Assembly (NCBI RefSeq): GCF_027557445.1
Contig: NZ_CP106841.1
Coordinates: forward strand, 248,001-312,000
Reading direction: 5' to 3'
Origin: Paenalcaligenes faecalis
GTDB taxonomy: Bacteria; Pseudomonadota; Gammaproteobacteria; Burkholderiales; Burkholderiaceae_B
Length of the DNA stretch: 64,000 nucleotides
Shown: positions 47,965-57,350 of the stretch, piece after piece
Layout of the letters: every line of letters begins with the position of its first letter
Numbering within the stretch: position 1 is the stretch's first letter
Made by a program: the position numbers and the translations under genes
Notes under the pieces: model-generated
What the model saw: only the letters and a program-made list of their open reading frames with translations
What the model was told of the DNA's origin: nothing
Database searches by the model: none

Positions 47965-49311
47965 ATGTTTGAAAAGATCCTTATCGCTAACCGGGGAGAA
48001 ATAGCCCTACGCATCCAGCGCGCTTGTCGCGAAATGGGTATTAAAACTGTAGTGGTGCACTCAGAGGCTGATCGTGATGCCAAATATGTGCGCCTAGCGG
48101 ATGAGTCTGTCTGTATTGGGCCTGCCAACCCTCGTGAAAGTTATTTGAATATGCCCGCGATTATCGCTGCGGCAGAGGTCACAGATGCAGAGGCTATCCA
48201 CCCAGGCTATGGGTTCTTAGCCGAAAACGCTGATTTCGCAGAACGTGTAGAAAAAAGCGGTTTTGTATTTATTGGCCCTCGTCCTGAAACCATTCGCATG
48301 ATGGGCGACAAGGTAACCGCTAAAAAAACTATGATTGCTGCAGGGGTTCCTGTGGTACCGGGCTCTGCAGGTGCCTTGCCTGATGATCCAGACGAGGTCA
48401 TTCAGATAGCTCGTGATGTAGGCTATCCCGTGATTGTTAAGGCCTCAGGTGGGGGTGGCGGTCGTGGGATGCGTGTGGTTTGGACCGAAGGTGCGCTACT
48501 AAATGCTGTTGCGACGACCCGCGCCGAAGCCGAAGCGGCTTTTGGTAATCCAGATCTCTACATGGAAAAGTACCTGCAAAACCCGCGTCATATCGAGATT
48601 CAAGTCTTGGCCGACGGTGCTAAGCAGGCGGTATGGTTAGGCGAGCGAGATTGCTCCATGCAGCGTCGTCATCAAAAGGTTATCGAAGAGGCTCCGGCCC
48701 CTGGTATTCCTCGTAAATTGATTGACCGGATTGGTGATCGCTGTGTAGAGGCATGTCATAAGCTAGGCTACCGAGGTGCTGGTACCTTTGAGTTCCTCTA
48801 CGAAAATGGCGAGTTCTATTTCATTGAGATGAACACGCGTATTCAGGTTGAGCACACAATCACAGAGATGATTACTGGGATTGACTTGGTACAGCAGCAA
48901 ATTCTTGTGGCTGCCGGAGAAAAATTCACCCTACGTCAGCGTGATATTCAGTTTAAAGGTCACTCTATAGAATGCCGTATTAACGCTGAAGACCCATTTA
49001 AGTTTATTCCTAGTCCGGGTCATATTACCAAGTGGCATACACCAGGTGGGCCAGGGATTCGTATGGACTCGCATGTGTTTGCTGGTTATACCGTGCCCTC
49101 TAACTATGACTCCATGATTGGTAAGCTAATCAGCTATGGGGATACGCGAGATCAAGCCATTGCGCGTATGGATATTGCCTTATCCGAAATGATTGTCGAG
49201 GGGGTTAAAACGAATATCCCTCTACATCGTGAGTTGATGCAGGACCCTAATTTCCAAGCCGGTTCATTTAGTATCCATTACCTCGAAGAAAAACTGGCAA
49301 AACGCCCTTAA
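47965..49311 (+). CDS. accC: Acetyl-CoA carboxylase biotin carboxylase
   Basis: AccC carboxylates the biotin on AccB using ATP and bicarbonate. The 448-residue protein has the N-terminal [20 protein letters not shown], the ATP-grasp glycine-rich loop [14 protein letters not shown], the catalytic [15 protein letters not shown] (near residue 288), and the C-terminal [16 protein letters not shown]. It is started at the ATG four bases after accB, not at the upstream in-frame codon. Length and motifs are standard. Confidence 0.97.
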   Translation: MFEKILIANRGEIALRIQRACREMGIKTVVVHSEADRDAKYVRLADESVCIGPANPRESYLNMPAIIAAAEVTDAEAIHPGYGFLAENADFAERVEKSGFVFIGPRPETIRMMGDKVTAKKTMIAAGVPVVPGSAGALPDDPDEVIQIARDVGYPVIVKASGGGGGRGMRVVWTEGALLNAVATTRAEAEAAFGNPDLYMEKYLQNPRHIEIQVLADGAKQAVWLGERDCSMQRRHQKVIEEAPAPGIPRKLIDRIGDRCVEACHKLGYRGAGTFEFLYENGEFYFIEMNTRIQVEHTITEMITGIDLVQQQILVAAGEKFTLRQRDIQFKGHSIECRINAEDPFKFIPSPGHITKWHTPGGPGIRMDSHVFAGYTVPSNYDSMIGKLISYGDTRDQAIARMDIALSEMIVEGVKTNIPLHRELMQDPNFQAGSFSIHYLEEKLAKRP

Positions 49312-49375
49312 TCTTCAAGTCGCGGTAAAATACAAAGCAGGGGTTCGCCTCTGCTTTTATTTTTTGGGAATCACT

Positions 49376-50293
49376 ATGCGTGAAATTGTTTTAATGTGTG
49401 CCGAGCAAGAGGCAGAAAATGTATCCGATGCGTTATTGGAGCTGGGCGTATTGTCCGTTTCCGTAGAGGATGCGGATGAAAATACGGATCAAGAACAGCC
49501 GCTCTATGGCGAACCCGGTTTAGAGCCAGAGGTTTTTGCCTGGAGTCGTAATCGCGTGGTGGCCTTGCTGCCCGAAGACCTAGAGGCTGTAATCATCGTT
49601 CAGCAACTGCGTGATCAGCATGTACTTGAGTTAAACGATGACGATTGGTTTGTCCGTGATGTGCCTGATAATGACTGGGTACGTATGACCCAGGCTCAAT
49701 TTGGGCCTATAGAGGTGGGCAGTAAAATCCTCATTGTGCCAAGCTGGCATGCTGATGATGAAATTACGCAACAGGCTCAGGTGGATGGCAAAGTGTGCAT
49801 TCAATTGGACCCAGGCCTTGCTTTTGGTACGGGTAGCCATGCCACCACTCATTTATGCTTAGAGTGGCTTGCAGAGCATTTACAGTCAGGACAATCAGTA
49901 TTAGATTATGGTTGTGGCTCGGGCATTTTAGGTATTGCGGCTCAGAAATTAGGCGCGAGTAAAACGGACGGGGTGGATGTGGATACTCAGGCCGTTTCAT
50001 CGACCCGAGCCAATGCACAAAATAATCAGGTGAATGTAAATGCAACCTTACCTGATGGCTTGGCAGAGGGGCAATACGATGTCGTGGTGGCTAATATCCT
50101 GTCTAATCCATTAAAAATGTTGGCCCCTATGTTATCTGCACGGGTAAAGCCGGGTGGGTATTTAGTGTTAGCCGGTATTTTCGAGTGGCAAACGGCAGAA
50201 ATGCAAGATGCGTACGCTAAAGACATACAGCTTCAACCATGGCGTGATCGCGAAGGTTGGATTTGTTTGGTTGGTCAAAAATCAACCGACTAA
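49376..50293 (+). CDS. prmA: Ribosomal protein L11 methyltransferase
   Basis: PrmA trimethylates L11 with SAM. The 305-residue protein has an N-terminal substrate-binding half ending in DNDWVRMTQAQFGPI and a C-terminal methyltransferase with LAFGTGSHATTHLCLEWL, motif I VLDYGCGSGILGIAAQKLGA and the NPPY-like VVANILSNPLKMLAP. The ATG at 49376 gives MREIVLMCAEQ and fits the family. It follows accC by 64 bases and is close to the DUF3426 gene, the usual order. Confidence 0.95.
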   Translation: MREIVLMCAEQEAENVSDALLELGVLSVSVEDADENTDQEQPLYGEPGLEPEVFAWSRNRVVALLPEDLEAVIIVQQLRDQHVLELNDDDWFVRDVPDNDWVRMTQAQFGPIEVGSKILIVPSWHADDEITQQAQVDGKVCIQLDPGLAFGTGSHATTHLCLEWLAEHLQSGQSVLDYGCGSGILGIAAQKLGASKTDGVDVDTQAVSSTRANAQNNQVNVNATLPDGLAEGQYDVVVANILSNPLKMLAPMLSARVKPGGYLVLAGIFEWQTAEMQDAYAKDIQLQPWRDREGWICLVGQKSTD

Positions 50294-50310
50294 TCGAATT
50301 AGGTGTGACT

Positions 50311-51336
50311 ATGATTGAACTCACAACGCAATGTCCTCAATGCGATTATCGTTTTGATGTGACTCTGGAGCAGTTGCAGCAACGCAAAGGCTTATTGCGT
50401 TGTGCTAAATGCGCCCATATTTTTGATGCGTATGAGTGTGCGGTAGACAATCAGGTTGGGCGGGGCGTTAAAAAAACGCCTGCCCCCACTCAGGTCACGC
50501 CCAAAATTAAGGCCTTGGCGCCTCATTTGCGTTGGCATTTTATTGGTGAAAGACCGTTGCCGACGGGGGTGGCCGCGATTGCGCCCGTTATACCAACACG
50601 GGCTCGGACACAAAGTCCGATGACCAGCTCTCAGCCGATCCAAAGTACGGTGGACTCTTCTGTCTCTGATATCCGAGTATATCTAGAGAGAGATGAAAAA
50701 ACAGACAGGATACCTCCGGCTTTTTCAATGCCTAGCTCTTTAAATACCGAGCCGCATTTTTCCTCTAGTGATGGGAATGCGCATTTTACGTTTACACCTG
50801 AACCGCGTTCCTCTAGCTACAGAGCGCCCTCATCGGCTCAGCCCTCAGGATGGATACAAGGGGTTTGGGCGTTATTGTTTTGGTTCTTGCTCTTGGTGTT
50901 GGGATTGCAGTTGCTGTATGTGTATAGGGCTCAAATCGCCAATACGGTGGGGTTCTCGCGTCCTGTATTACAGCTAATGTGTGATTTGGCTGATTGTAAG
51001 ATCCCTTACACGAGAGAAATCAATGCGATTGAAATCAAACAAAGTGCCTTACAGCAACAACCCAACACGGGGACAACAAAGCAATACTCGTATTTTTTAC
51101 AGCTGCAGTTAAAAAATAATTTAAACTGGGCTCAGGAATGGCCTACATTGATTGTGAGTTTTAGTGATGCCTCTGCCGCTGTGATGGCGACCGTTGCTAT
51201 AGCACCAGATCAATATTTAGCACCTAGCCAACGGCAGCGCCCCTTTGGCGCCGGAGAGCAGTATGCGGTTCGAGTACCCGTTAGCTTGGCAAATAAACGG
51301 ATAAATGGCTTTACGGTCGAAAAATACTACCCGTAG
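50311..51336 (+). CDS. Zinc-ribbon plus DUF3426 membrane protein
   Basis: A 341-residue protein. The first 40 residues form a MJ0042-type zinc ribbon (CPQC at 8-11 and CAKC near residue 32). A long polar linker follows, then one membrane helix at about residues 195-217 (WALLFWFLLLVLGLQLLYVY), and a C-terminal DUF3426 domain outside the membrane (about 225-341). The family sits beside prmA in many beta-proteobacteria; its function is unknown. The ATG at 50311 is chosen because it gives the family N-terminus; an earlier start would overlap prmA. Confidence 0.87.
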   Translation: MIELTTQCPQCDYRFDVTLEQLQQRKGLLRCAKCAHIFDAYECAVDNQVGRGVKKTPAPTQVTPKIKALAPHLRWHFIGERPLPTGVAAIAPVIPTRARTQSPMTSSQPIQSTVDSSVSDIRVYLERDEKTDRIPPAFSMPSSLNTEPHFSSSDGNAHFTFTPEPRSSSYRAPSSAQPSGWIQGVWALLFWFLLLVLGLQLLYVYRAQIANTVGFSRPVLQLMCDLADCKIPYTREINAIEIKQSALQQQPNTGTTKQYSYFLQLQLKNNLNWAQEWPTLIVSFSDASAAVMATVAIAPDQYLAPSQRQRPFGAGEQYAVRVPVSLANKRINGFTVEKYYP

Positions 51337-51382
51337 CTGTTGCCTTGATTTTAAACATTGGGATTTACCTTTTGGAGTAGTT

Positions 51383-51874
51383 ATGACTCAAATTACACAG
51401 CGCACATCGAAGCTTCGATTTGTTGTATTGGGTGCTGCCATTGCGTCAGCTCTTTTCGTGTCTGGGTGTGCTAATCGCTCAGCCTCCAGCTCTGTTTATA
51501 CCTATGGCCAAGCCCAAAATGAACAAATAGTTCGTTTAGGTACGGTACAGTCAGTGCGATATGTCACGATTCAAAACGATCAGCCTTCGGGTGTGGGTGG
51601 CATTTCAGGTGCGGCGATTGGTGGTGTGGCAGGTAGCACAATTGGTGGTGGCAGGGGGAATGTACTGGCGACGATTGGTGGCGCTTTACTGGGTGGTATT
51701 GCCGGTAATGCCGTAGAAAATCGTACTCAAAAACGTCAAGGCTTAGAGGTTACTGTCACCATGGATAATGGTGAGACACGTGCTATTGCCCAAGAAGCCG
51801 ATATTATGTTTACGGCTGGACAGCGGGTACGCGTTCTGAGTGGCAATGGCCCAACCCGAGTGACGCCGCTGTAA
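51383..51874 (+). CDS. Glycine-zipper outer-membrane lipoprotein (SlyB/Pcp-like)
   Basis: A 163-residue protein with a lipoprotein signal (LGAAIASALFVSGCANR, lipobox VSGC) and a glycine-zipper segment at about residues 75-115 (GAAIGGVAGSTIGGGRGN and GGALLGGIAGNAVEN). A C-terminal beta-rich part follows (TVTMDNGETRAIAQEADIMF). This resembles SlyB/Pcp-type lipoproteins that reinforce the outer membrane. The ATG at 51383 with GGAG six bases before it is the likely start; a longer upstream frame overlaps the DUF3426 gene. An insertion-element remnant starts within ten bases of its stop. Confidence 0.87.
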   Translation: MTQITQRTSKLRFVVLGAAIASALFVSGCANRSASSSVYTYGQAQNEQIVRLGTVQSVRYVTIQNDQPSGVGGISGAAIGGVAGSTIGGGRGNVLATIGGALLGGIAGNAVENRTQKRQGLEVTVTMDNGETRAIAQEADIMFTAGQRVRVLSGNGPTRVTPL

Positions 51875-51879
51875 CTTCA

Positions 51880-51980
51880 GCGTAGATGGTAGCCTATCCC
51901 TTTTCTGATTTATAAGGGCGGCTCAATGCCGCGCCTGAGCGCCGTAGGAATCCCCTTCCTTAGGGAGGGGAAGATGTCAA
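51880..51980 (+). mobile_element. Orphan right end of an IS200/IS605-type (TnpB) element
   Basis: About 100 bases resemble the 3' end of TnpB-type elements and their omega-RNA scaffold: a stem GCGGC-TCAAT-GCCGC (51918-51932), the segment GCGCCGTAGGAATCCCC, a 9-bp hairpin TCCCCTTCC/GGGAGGGGA (51951-51959 with 51963-51971, TTA loop), and the terminal GATGTCAA. I recognise this pattern from IS605-family right ends. There is no tnpB reading frame; upstream is the lipoprotein gene. It is therefore a remnant, or a small non-autonomous element (PATE-like). Confidence 0.65.
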
Positions 51981-52540
51981 AGTCCAATGAGCACAAAGCT
52001 CAAGCGTTGCACCACCATATTCAGTATTTGCAAGCCTAACAAAGCAATAAGCGGTGAGAAATCAATCGCACCTGTTGCAGGTAGACGTTTGCGGATTGGG
52101 TTCATAATCGGATTCGTTAGGGCCTGTAAAAAAGGCGTAATCGGAGATCTGGCATTAACCCAAGACAATATAACCTGTATCAATAGCAGCCACCATGCAG
52201 TATCAAACGCCCATTTTAAGGTTGTAAACACACTGGCTAATAGAACTCGAGGCATCAGCTCTATCGAAACAAATTGCCCCGTTAATAAAAAAGAACTACC
52301 CAGTAAAAAGATCACGGCACAAAGCCAAGCGGCAAGTAGGCTTGGGATATCAATAAATTTTCGTGTGGGGATAAGTTTACGTATGGGTTGTATCGCCCAG
52401 TCAGTCACCTGAAGGATTGCCATCGAGTAAGGGTTGAATGGGGGCATGCGTATTGCATAAAGCCACGCACGAAAAAGAAAGGCAATACCTAGTAAAGATA
52501 AGGCCAGCTGGAGGATGACTTGAAAGATATCGTTAAACAT
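51977..52540 (-). CDS. YggT-family membrane protein
   Basis: A 187-residue protein with about four hydrophobic helices and two YggT repeats: LFRAWLYAIRMPPFNPYSMA near the start and WVNARSPITPFLQALTNPIM near residue 130, the latter with the conserved SPITPFLxxLTNPIMxPIRK form. Bacterial YggT proteins are linked to osmotic and ion stress tolerance and often lie near the pyridoxal-phosphate homeostasis gene; here that neighbour is absent. Its TGA stop (51977-51979) overlaps the end of the TnpB-type remnant. Confidence 0.9.
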   Translation of the reverse strand: MFNDIFQVILQLALSLLGIAFLFRAWLYAIRMPPFNPYSMAILQVTDWAIQPIRKLIPTRKFIDIPSLLAAWLCAVIFLLGSSFLLTGQFVSIELMPRVLLASVFTTLKWAFDTAWWLLLIQVILSWVNARSPITPFLQALTNPIMNPIRKRLPATGAIDFSPLIALLGLQILNMVVQRLSFVLIGL

Positions 52541-52557
52541 GCGGTGTGATAGTTGAG

Positions 52558-52656
52558 TTATTCTTCGTCTGTGTTGTCATAGGGGTAAGGCCAGTTACCC
52601 GCTGGATTAGGTTCGGTTTTAACAGGTTGAGCTGGTTGATTGTCGGCATATAGCAT
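52558..52656 (-). CDS. Possible small protein upstream of YggT (32 residues)
   Basis: A short frame starts MLYADNQPAQPVKTEPNP and ends NWPYPYDNTDEE. It has an AGGA site eight bases before the ATG and ends 17 bases before the YggT start, so it could be translated with it. It is proline-rich and acidic, with no membrane segment. I do not recognise a family. It may be a real small protein or chance. Confidence 0.35.
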   Translation of the reverse strand: MLYADNQPAQPVKTEPNPAGNWPYPYDNTDEE

Positions 52657-52687
52657 ACAGTGATCCTTTTCTCTTTTGCATCAAAAA

Positions 52688-52722
52688 CAAGAAAGCGTAG
52701 GCCAAGACACAGCCTACGCTTA
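52688..52722 (-). terminator. Terminator of the indolepyruvate oxidoreductase gene
   Basis: Stem AAGCGTAGGC (52693-52702) and GCCTACGCTT (52712-52721). On the minus strand it is followed by a T-rich run (TTCTTGTTTTTG). It is about 65 bases past the oxidoreductase stop. Confidence 0.65.
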
Positions 52723-52785
52723 AAAGTCTAACCGATGACGCCCATCGCGCAAAGTATTAACACGACGGGGCGAAAAACAAAAACA

Positions 52786-55700
52786 TTAAATCTCAAGGGC
52801 CAGTTGTTGTTTTTGTACTTGCTGCATGGCGAGGTGTTTTACGGGGCCAAAGCCACGAATTTGCTGTGGTAAGCGTACGTATTCCAGCATGGCTTCGTAG
52901 TTAGTGGCATTTAGACGGTGTGGTAATTGGTTTAGTGTTTCCATTAAGTTGTCGCGCAGCTGACGCTCCATTTTACGTTCAGCCTGATAACCAAAAATAT
53001 CTAAAGGTGTGCCCCGTAGATTTTTTCCTTTGGCTAAAACAGGGAAGAACTTCATCATCCATGCTCCTAATTGTCGTTTCATAGGGCGCCCATTACTGCC
53101 CATTTTACTGATCCAAGGTGGTGCCATATGGAAATTAAGCTCAAAATCACCCTCAAACTGTTGCGCTAACTGAGCGGCGAACGTGGGTGAGCTATATAGA
53201 CGAGCCACTTCGTATTCATCTTTATAGGCCATGAGTTTATACAGACTATGGGCCGCCTCTAGGGCTAATTGCTCTGAGTCGGGTTTGATCTGTTGCTCGG
53301 TATGAAGCACCGAAGCAATGAGGCGCTCAAAACGTTGGGCATAACCTTGATTTTGATAAGCGGTCAGACGTTTTACATAGAGACTAATGGCATCAGCGAG
53401 CTTTTCTGGACGCTGAGCAATAGGGGCCGTTTTCTGCTTGAGTAATTGAGTAATAGATTCGGGCTGTGCGACCCATAAGCGGCCTGTCTCAAAGGCTAAT
53501 TGGTTAGCTTGAACCGCAACCCCATTGAGCTCAATGGCGCGCTCAATGGCGGCTAAACTCAACGGGATAGCACCTCGCTGCCAAGCAATTCCAAGCATCA
53601 TCATATTGGACAGAATGCTGTCACCAAATAGTTGCTCGGCTAAATAATGCGCATCAACGTGCACGCTATGGGCGGGGCCGCTATGCTGTACTAATTGCTC
53701 TAGTAAGGCTGTGCGGGGTAGGGCTACATCAGGATTTCGTGTGAACTCAGATGTGGGCGCCAAATAGTCATTGATAAATACGTGCGTTTTATCGGTTGCA
53801 ATACATTGTGCCGCAGCAGGATTACTGGCCGCCACGCTATCGCATAAAATGGCAACAGTCGCCTGTTGGTTGTCGATGCGCACGACCCCTACAGGCTGTT
53901 CATTAGCGGCAATGCGTACATGGCTAATTACGGTACCGCCTTTTTGGGCTAGGCCGGTCATATCCAGCACAGAGGCAGCACGATTTTCTAAGTGAGCTGC
54001 CATAGCGACAATCGCGCCTATGGTGATGACACCCGTGCCACCTATCCCAGCCACGATCAAATTGCACTCTGCTGCGGAAATGGAAGCCGGAGGCAAGGTT
54101 TCAATACAACTGTGTATGTGACGTTGTAGTTCTGTACTGTCTATACCCCCTGCTTTTTTGGGTTCAGCCCCTAGGACAGAAACGAAACTAGGGCAAAAGC
54201 CTTCTGCACAGCTGTAGTCTTTATTACAGCTGGACTGGTCAATGGCTCGTTTTCTACCTAGCTCTGTTTCTAGAGGCACAATGGATAAGCAGTTTGATTG
54301 CACACCACAATCGCCACAACCCTCACACACCTCGGGGTTAATAAAAATGCGGCGTTTAGGGTCAGGGAATTCGTTCTTTTTGCGACGACGACGCTTTTCG
54401 GCAGCACAGGTTTGATCATGAATCAAAATGGTGACGCCTTTGATTTCACGTAGTTCACGTTGAATGCGATCTAGTTCTCGACGATGGTGGACCTGAATAC
54501 CAGCAGGCAAAGATATGGATTGATAACGCTCGGGCTCATCGGTCGTAATAACGACTTTTTGTGCCCCTTCGCCAATGACTTGCTGACAAATACGTGGCAC
54601 AGAAATAGGGCCATCTACGGGCTGCCCACCGGTCATTGCTACCGCATCGTTAAAGAGGATTTTGTAGGTAATGTTCGCACCTGCAGCGATGGCCTGACGA
54701 ATCGCGAGGTAGCCCGAGTGAAAATACGTCCCTTCACCCATGTTTTGGAAAATATGGGCATGGTCCATAAAGGCGGATGCGCCAACCCAATCTGTGCCTT
54801 CGCCGCCCATTTGGGTTAGGCCTTGCGTGTTTCTATCCATCCAAGAGGCCATGTAATGGCAACCTACACCAGCTAAGGCTTTACTGTCCTCAGGAACTTT
54901 GGTGGAGCTGTTGTGTGGACAACCAGAGCAAAAATAGGGGCGACGGGTTAATCCAAAACTATCTAAGCCTTTGACGGTAGGCAGAGGACAGGCGGAGGCA
55001 ATAGCATGGTGTTCGATATGAAGCAGTTGATGCTGTGTTAACCACGAAGCCAATGCATTTTCTACAATAGAAGGGCTGATTTGACCAAAGCTAGGGATGA
55101 GTTCGGAGCCATCAAGATCAAATTTACCACTGACAGTAGGACGATGCGCTGAGTGGAACAGAGCATTTTTGACCTGCGCCTCAATGAAATCGCCTTTTTC
55201 CTCAATGACCAAAATATGGTCTAGGCCCTGTGCGAAGGCATGTAGACTTTCTGGTACTAATGGCCAGCTGAGTCCCACTTTATAGTGACGCAAGGCGGGC
55301 AATGCATGTTTTTCTTGTAACTGACGCAAAGCGTCCAAGGTATCTAGGGTGCTTTTGCCAGAGGTGATAATACCAACTTTGGCATCGGGGGCTGCATCCA
55401 GAAGTTTGTCTAATGGATAGAGACGTGCAAACTCATGTACTGCTAAGAGGCGACTTTCAATATGTTTTTCTATATTAGGAGTTAAAAAGTCTTTTGCGTC
55501 ATAGCTGCGGGCATGCTCTGATGGTGTAGCGGCTAGATCAAAGGTAGGCACCTCTAGAATCTCAAAGGCTCGGCCGCTTTCAATGGTCTCGGTGATAGCT
55601 TTAAAGCCCACCCATGCCCCGGAATAGCGTGATAACGCCCAACCCCACAGACCAAAATACTCGTATTCTTCTACCGAGCTAGGATGAATAAGGGGCATAC

Positions 55701-56208
55701 GAAAATGGCGTAAAGCCTGTTCGCTGGTATGCGGAATAGATGAGGAAACCCCTACATGGTCATCACCCACCACCACAAGCACACCACCCTTATGGCTAGC
55801 TCCTGCGGCATGACCGTGGTGCAGTGCGTCGCCAGCTCGATCTACGCCAGGGCCTTTGCCATACCACATACCAAAGACGCCTTCGACGTTTTTGTTTGGG
55901 TGGGTGTCTAATTGCTGTGTACCCATCATCATGGAGGCAGCTAGGTCTTCGTTAATTGCAGGCTGAAAACGAATATGGGCGGCTTCTAGTTCTTTTTTAT
56001 AGCGCCACATGGTGGTGTCCACCCCACCTAAGGGTGAGCCTCTATAGCCTGAAACAAAGCCAGCTGTATTGAGCCCCGCAGACTGATCGCGACGCGCCTG
56101 ACTTAGGAGCATACGTAGTAAAGCCTGAGTGCCGGTGAGGAAGATACGCCCGGTGGTGGCACTGATATTGTCTTTAAGCTGATAGTCTTGATTGATGTTG
56201 TTTTGCAT
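52786..56208 (-). CDS. Indolepyruvate ferredoxin oxidoreductase, fused subunits
   Basis: A very large (1140-residue) thiamine-dependent 2-oxoacid:ferredoxin oxidoreductase with all subunits in one chain, converting aryl- or branched 2-oxoacids to acyl-CoA. Visible parts: the N-terminal pyruvate-domain (GFVSGYRGSPLGGVDTTMWR), a TPP-binding middle region with PYFCSGCPHNSST and TDWVGASAFM, an iron-sulfur motif (CEGCGDCGVQSNC, near residue 640), and the C-terminal gamma-type domain (GIGGTGVITIGAIVAMAAHL). The ATG at 56208 is chosen; an ORF extension of 11 codons upstream is less likely. It is divergent from an Lrp/AsnC gene that probably controls it. Confidence 0.92.
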   Translation of the reverse strand: MQNNINQDYQLKDNISATTGRIFLTGTQALLRMLLSQARRDQSAGLNTAGFVSGYRGSPLGGVDTTMWRYKKELEAAHIRFQPAINEDLAASMMMGTQQLDTHPNKNVEGVFGMWYGKGPGVDRAGDALHHGHAAGASHKGGVLVVVGDDHVGVSSSIPHTSEQALRHFRMPLIHPSSVEEYEYFGLWGWALSRYSGAWVGFKAITETIESGRAFEILEVPTFDLAATPSEHARSYDAKDFLTPNIEKHIESRLLAVHEFARLYPLDKLLDAAPDAKVGIITSGKSTLDTLDALRQLQEKHALPALRHYKVGLSWPLVPESLHAFAQGLDHILVIEEKGDFIEAQVKNALFHSAHRPTVSGKFDLDGSELIPSFGQISPSIVENALASWLTQHQLLHIEHHAIASACPLPTVKGLDSFGLTRRPYFCSGCPHNSSTKVPEDSKALAGVGCHYMASWMDRNTQGLTQMGGEGTDWVGASAFMDHAHIFQNMGEGTYFHSGYLAIRQAIAAGANITYKILFNDAVAMTGGQPVDGPISVPRICQQVIGEGAQKVVITTDEPERYQSISLPAGIQVHHRRELDRIQRELREIKGVTILIHDQTCAAEKRRRRKKNEFPDPKRRIFINPEVCEGCGDCGVQSNCLSIVPLETELGRKRAIDQSSCNKDYSCAEGFCPSFVSVLGAEPKKAGGIDSTELQRHIHSCIETLPPASISAAECNLIVAGIGGTGVITIGAIVAMAAHLENRAASVLDMTGLAQKGGTVISHVRIAANEQPVGVVRIDNQQATVAILCDSVAASNPAAAQCIATDKTHVFINDYLAPTSEFTRNPDVALPRTALLEQLVQHSGPAHSVHVDAHYLAEQLFGDSILSNMMMLGIAWQRGAIPLSLAAIERAIELNGVAVQANQLAFETGRLWVAQPESITQLLKQKTAPIAQRPEKLADAISLYVKRLTAYQNQGYAQRFERLIASVLHTEQQIKPDSEQLALEAAHSLYKLMAYKDEYEVARLYSSPTFAAQLAQQFEGDFELNFHMAPPWISKMGSNGRPMKRQLGAWMMKFFPVLAKGKNLRGTPLDIFGYQAERKMERQLRDNLMETLNQLPHRLNATNYEAMLEYVRLPQQIRGFGPVKHLAMQQVQKQQLALEI

Positions 56209-56264
56209 GATGAAAGTCTCCACTTCTATAACTAACATCATAAGTATTTATACGAGGGTTATTT

Positions 56265-56313
56265 TTGCGTAGTTATTGCGTAAAATCCCTTACAAACGAA
56301 ATGATTATTTCGT
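56265..56313. promoter_or_regulatory. Candidate Lrp-type operator between the divergent genes
   Basis: Within the 117-base divergent region, TTGCGTA occurs twice 11 bases apart (56265-56271 and 56276-56282). A perfect inverted repeat ACGAAAT-GATT-ATTTCGT (56296-56313) lies 12 bases before the regulator's ATG. Tandem AT-rich sites at one-turn spacing suit Lrp/AsnC binding and autoregulation. Confidence 0.5.
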
Positions 56314-56325
56314 AAAGGAGGATAA

Positions 56326-56781
56326 ATGGATACGATTAACTTAAAAATACTGGAATGTTTGCAAAAAGACGGTCGTGCTTCAGCACAACAGGTCTCTGAC
56401 CAAGTCGGTTTGTCTGTGGCTCCTGTGTGGCGCAGGATAAAAGCCCTAGAGGAACAGAAAGTGATTACTGGATATCATGCTGCTGTGGATCGTAATAAAG
56501 TTGGCTTACAGAGCTGTATGTTTACGCAAATCAGTCTGGATCGGCATTCCGCGACGATGGTGGATAATTTTATTCAGGCCGTACGTGATACGCCTGAAAT
56601 TTTGGCTTGCTATGCCGTTACAGGAGACGCTGATTTTTTATTAAAAATAGTAGTGGCCAGCCCAGAAAGCTACGATGATTTTATGCATCGTTTTTTCTTT
56701 AATTTGCCTGGAGTCAGACAAACCCGCACCATTGTGGTGTTAAAGGAAATTAAAAATCAGATGCAGTTACCTTTGTTTTAG
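56326..56781 (+). CDS. Lrp/AsnC-family transcriptional regulator
   Basis: A 151-residue protein with an N-terminal HTH (NLKILECLQKDGRASAQQVS followed by DQVGLSVAPVWRRIKALEEQ) and a C-terminal RAM/ligand-binding domain (TPEILACYAVTGDADFLLKIV). Such regulators sense amino acids. It has a strong AAAGGAGG site before its ATG. It is divergent from the indolepyruvate oxidoreductase gene, so local activation or repression by an aromatic or branched-chain amino acid is likely, by analogy with other Lrp-controlled oxidoreductases. Confidence 0.92.
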   Translation: MDTINLKILECLQKDGRASAQQVSDQVGLSVAPVWRRIKALEEQKVITGYHAAVDRNKVGLQSCMFTQISLDRHSATMVDNFIQAVRDTPEILACYAVTGDADFLLKIVVASPESYDDFMHRFFFNLPGVRQTRTIVVLKEIKNQMQLPLF

Positions 56782-56852
56782 CTTTGGTAGCTAGGGCTTT
56801 AGACGGGCTTAGGCTAAAATTAAATTTTAGTACTAATCAAAAGGACGTGGTT

Positions 56853-57347
56853 ATGAGGCCATTACGTGTATTACGCGGATTAGGGGTGATCGTATTGGGT
56901 AGCGTGGTTGCAGCGTGTAGCACGTATCCACCCGCGCCAGCACCCGCCCCAGAAAAAAAATCAGATTTAGTGTGCCTGCCGGTCGCAGCTGACGAGACGT
57001 TAATTGGTAATTGGCTAAATAAGCGCACTGAAAAAGGGGTGGTCGGGGAATTACGTACCTTGTTTACGCTACAGGCCGATGGTCGCATGTTGTATACCGA
57101 ACAATTAAAACGCCCCCGTCAGCCCTCACAAGGATTAAGCGAAAGCGGCTGCTGGTGGCGAGACGGTGATCAGCTAGTCATGAAAACGCTGGAGTCCAAT
57201 GGGGTGTCCGTAGATGCCGAGGACCCTATTTATACGAACCGCTATGGCATCAGCCATAGCAGTGCTGATAAATTGCGGTTACGTAGCGCAGAGGGCGTTG
57301 AGTACAGCACTGAACGCACCTCTCCTGGTTACCGACTCCCTTTTTAG
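56853..57347 (+). CDS. Hypothetical lipoprotein
   Basis: A 164-residue protein with a signal peptide ending in the lipobox VAAC at about residue 22, a Pro/Ala-rich linker (STYPPAPAPAPEK) and a small beta-rich domain with two cysteines (LVCLPVAADETLIGNWLNKR and SESGCWWRDGDQLVMKT). The GNW and later W-x-D-G motif suggest a lipocalin-like or Copper-resistance-like sandwich fold, but I cannot name a family. The ATG at 56853 with AAAGGA upstream is the best start; an upstream in-frame start exists but lacks a signal peptide. It is convergent with gltX. Confidence 0.75.
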   Translation: MRPLRVLRGLGVIVLGSVVAACSTYPPAPAPAPEKKSDLVCLPVAADETLIGNWLNKRTEKGVVGELRTLFTLQADGRMLYTEQLKRPRQPSQGLSESGCWWRDGDQLVMKTLESNGVSVDAEDPIYTNRYGISHSSADKLRLRSAEGVEYSTERTSPGYRLPF

Positions 57348-57350
57348 GTT

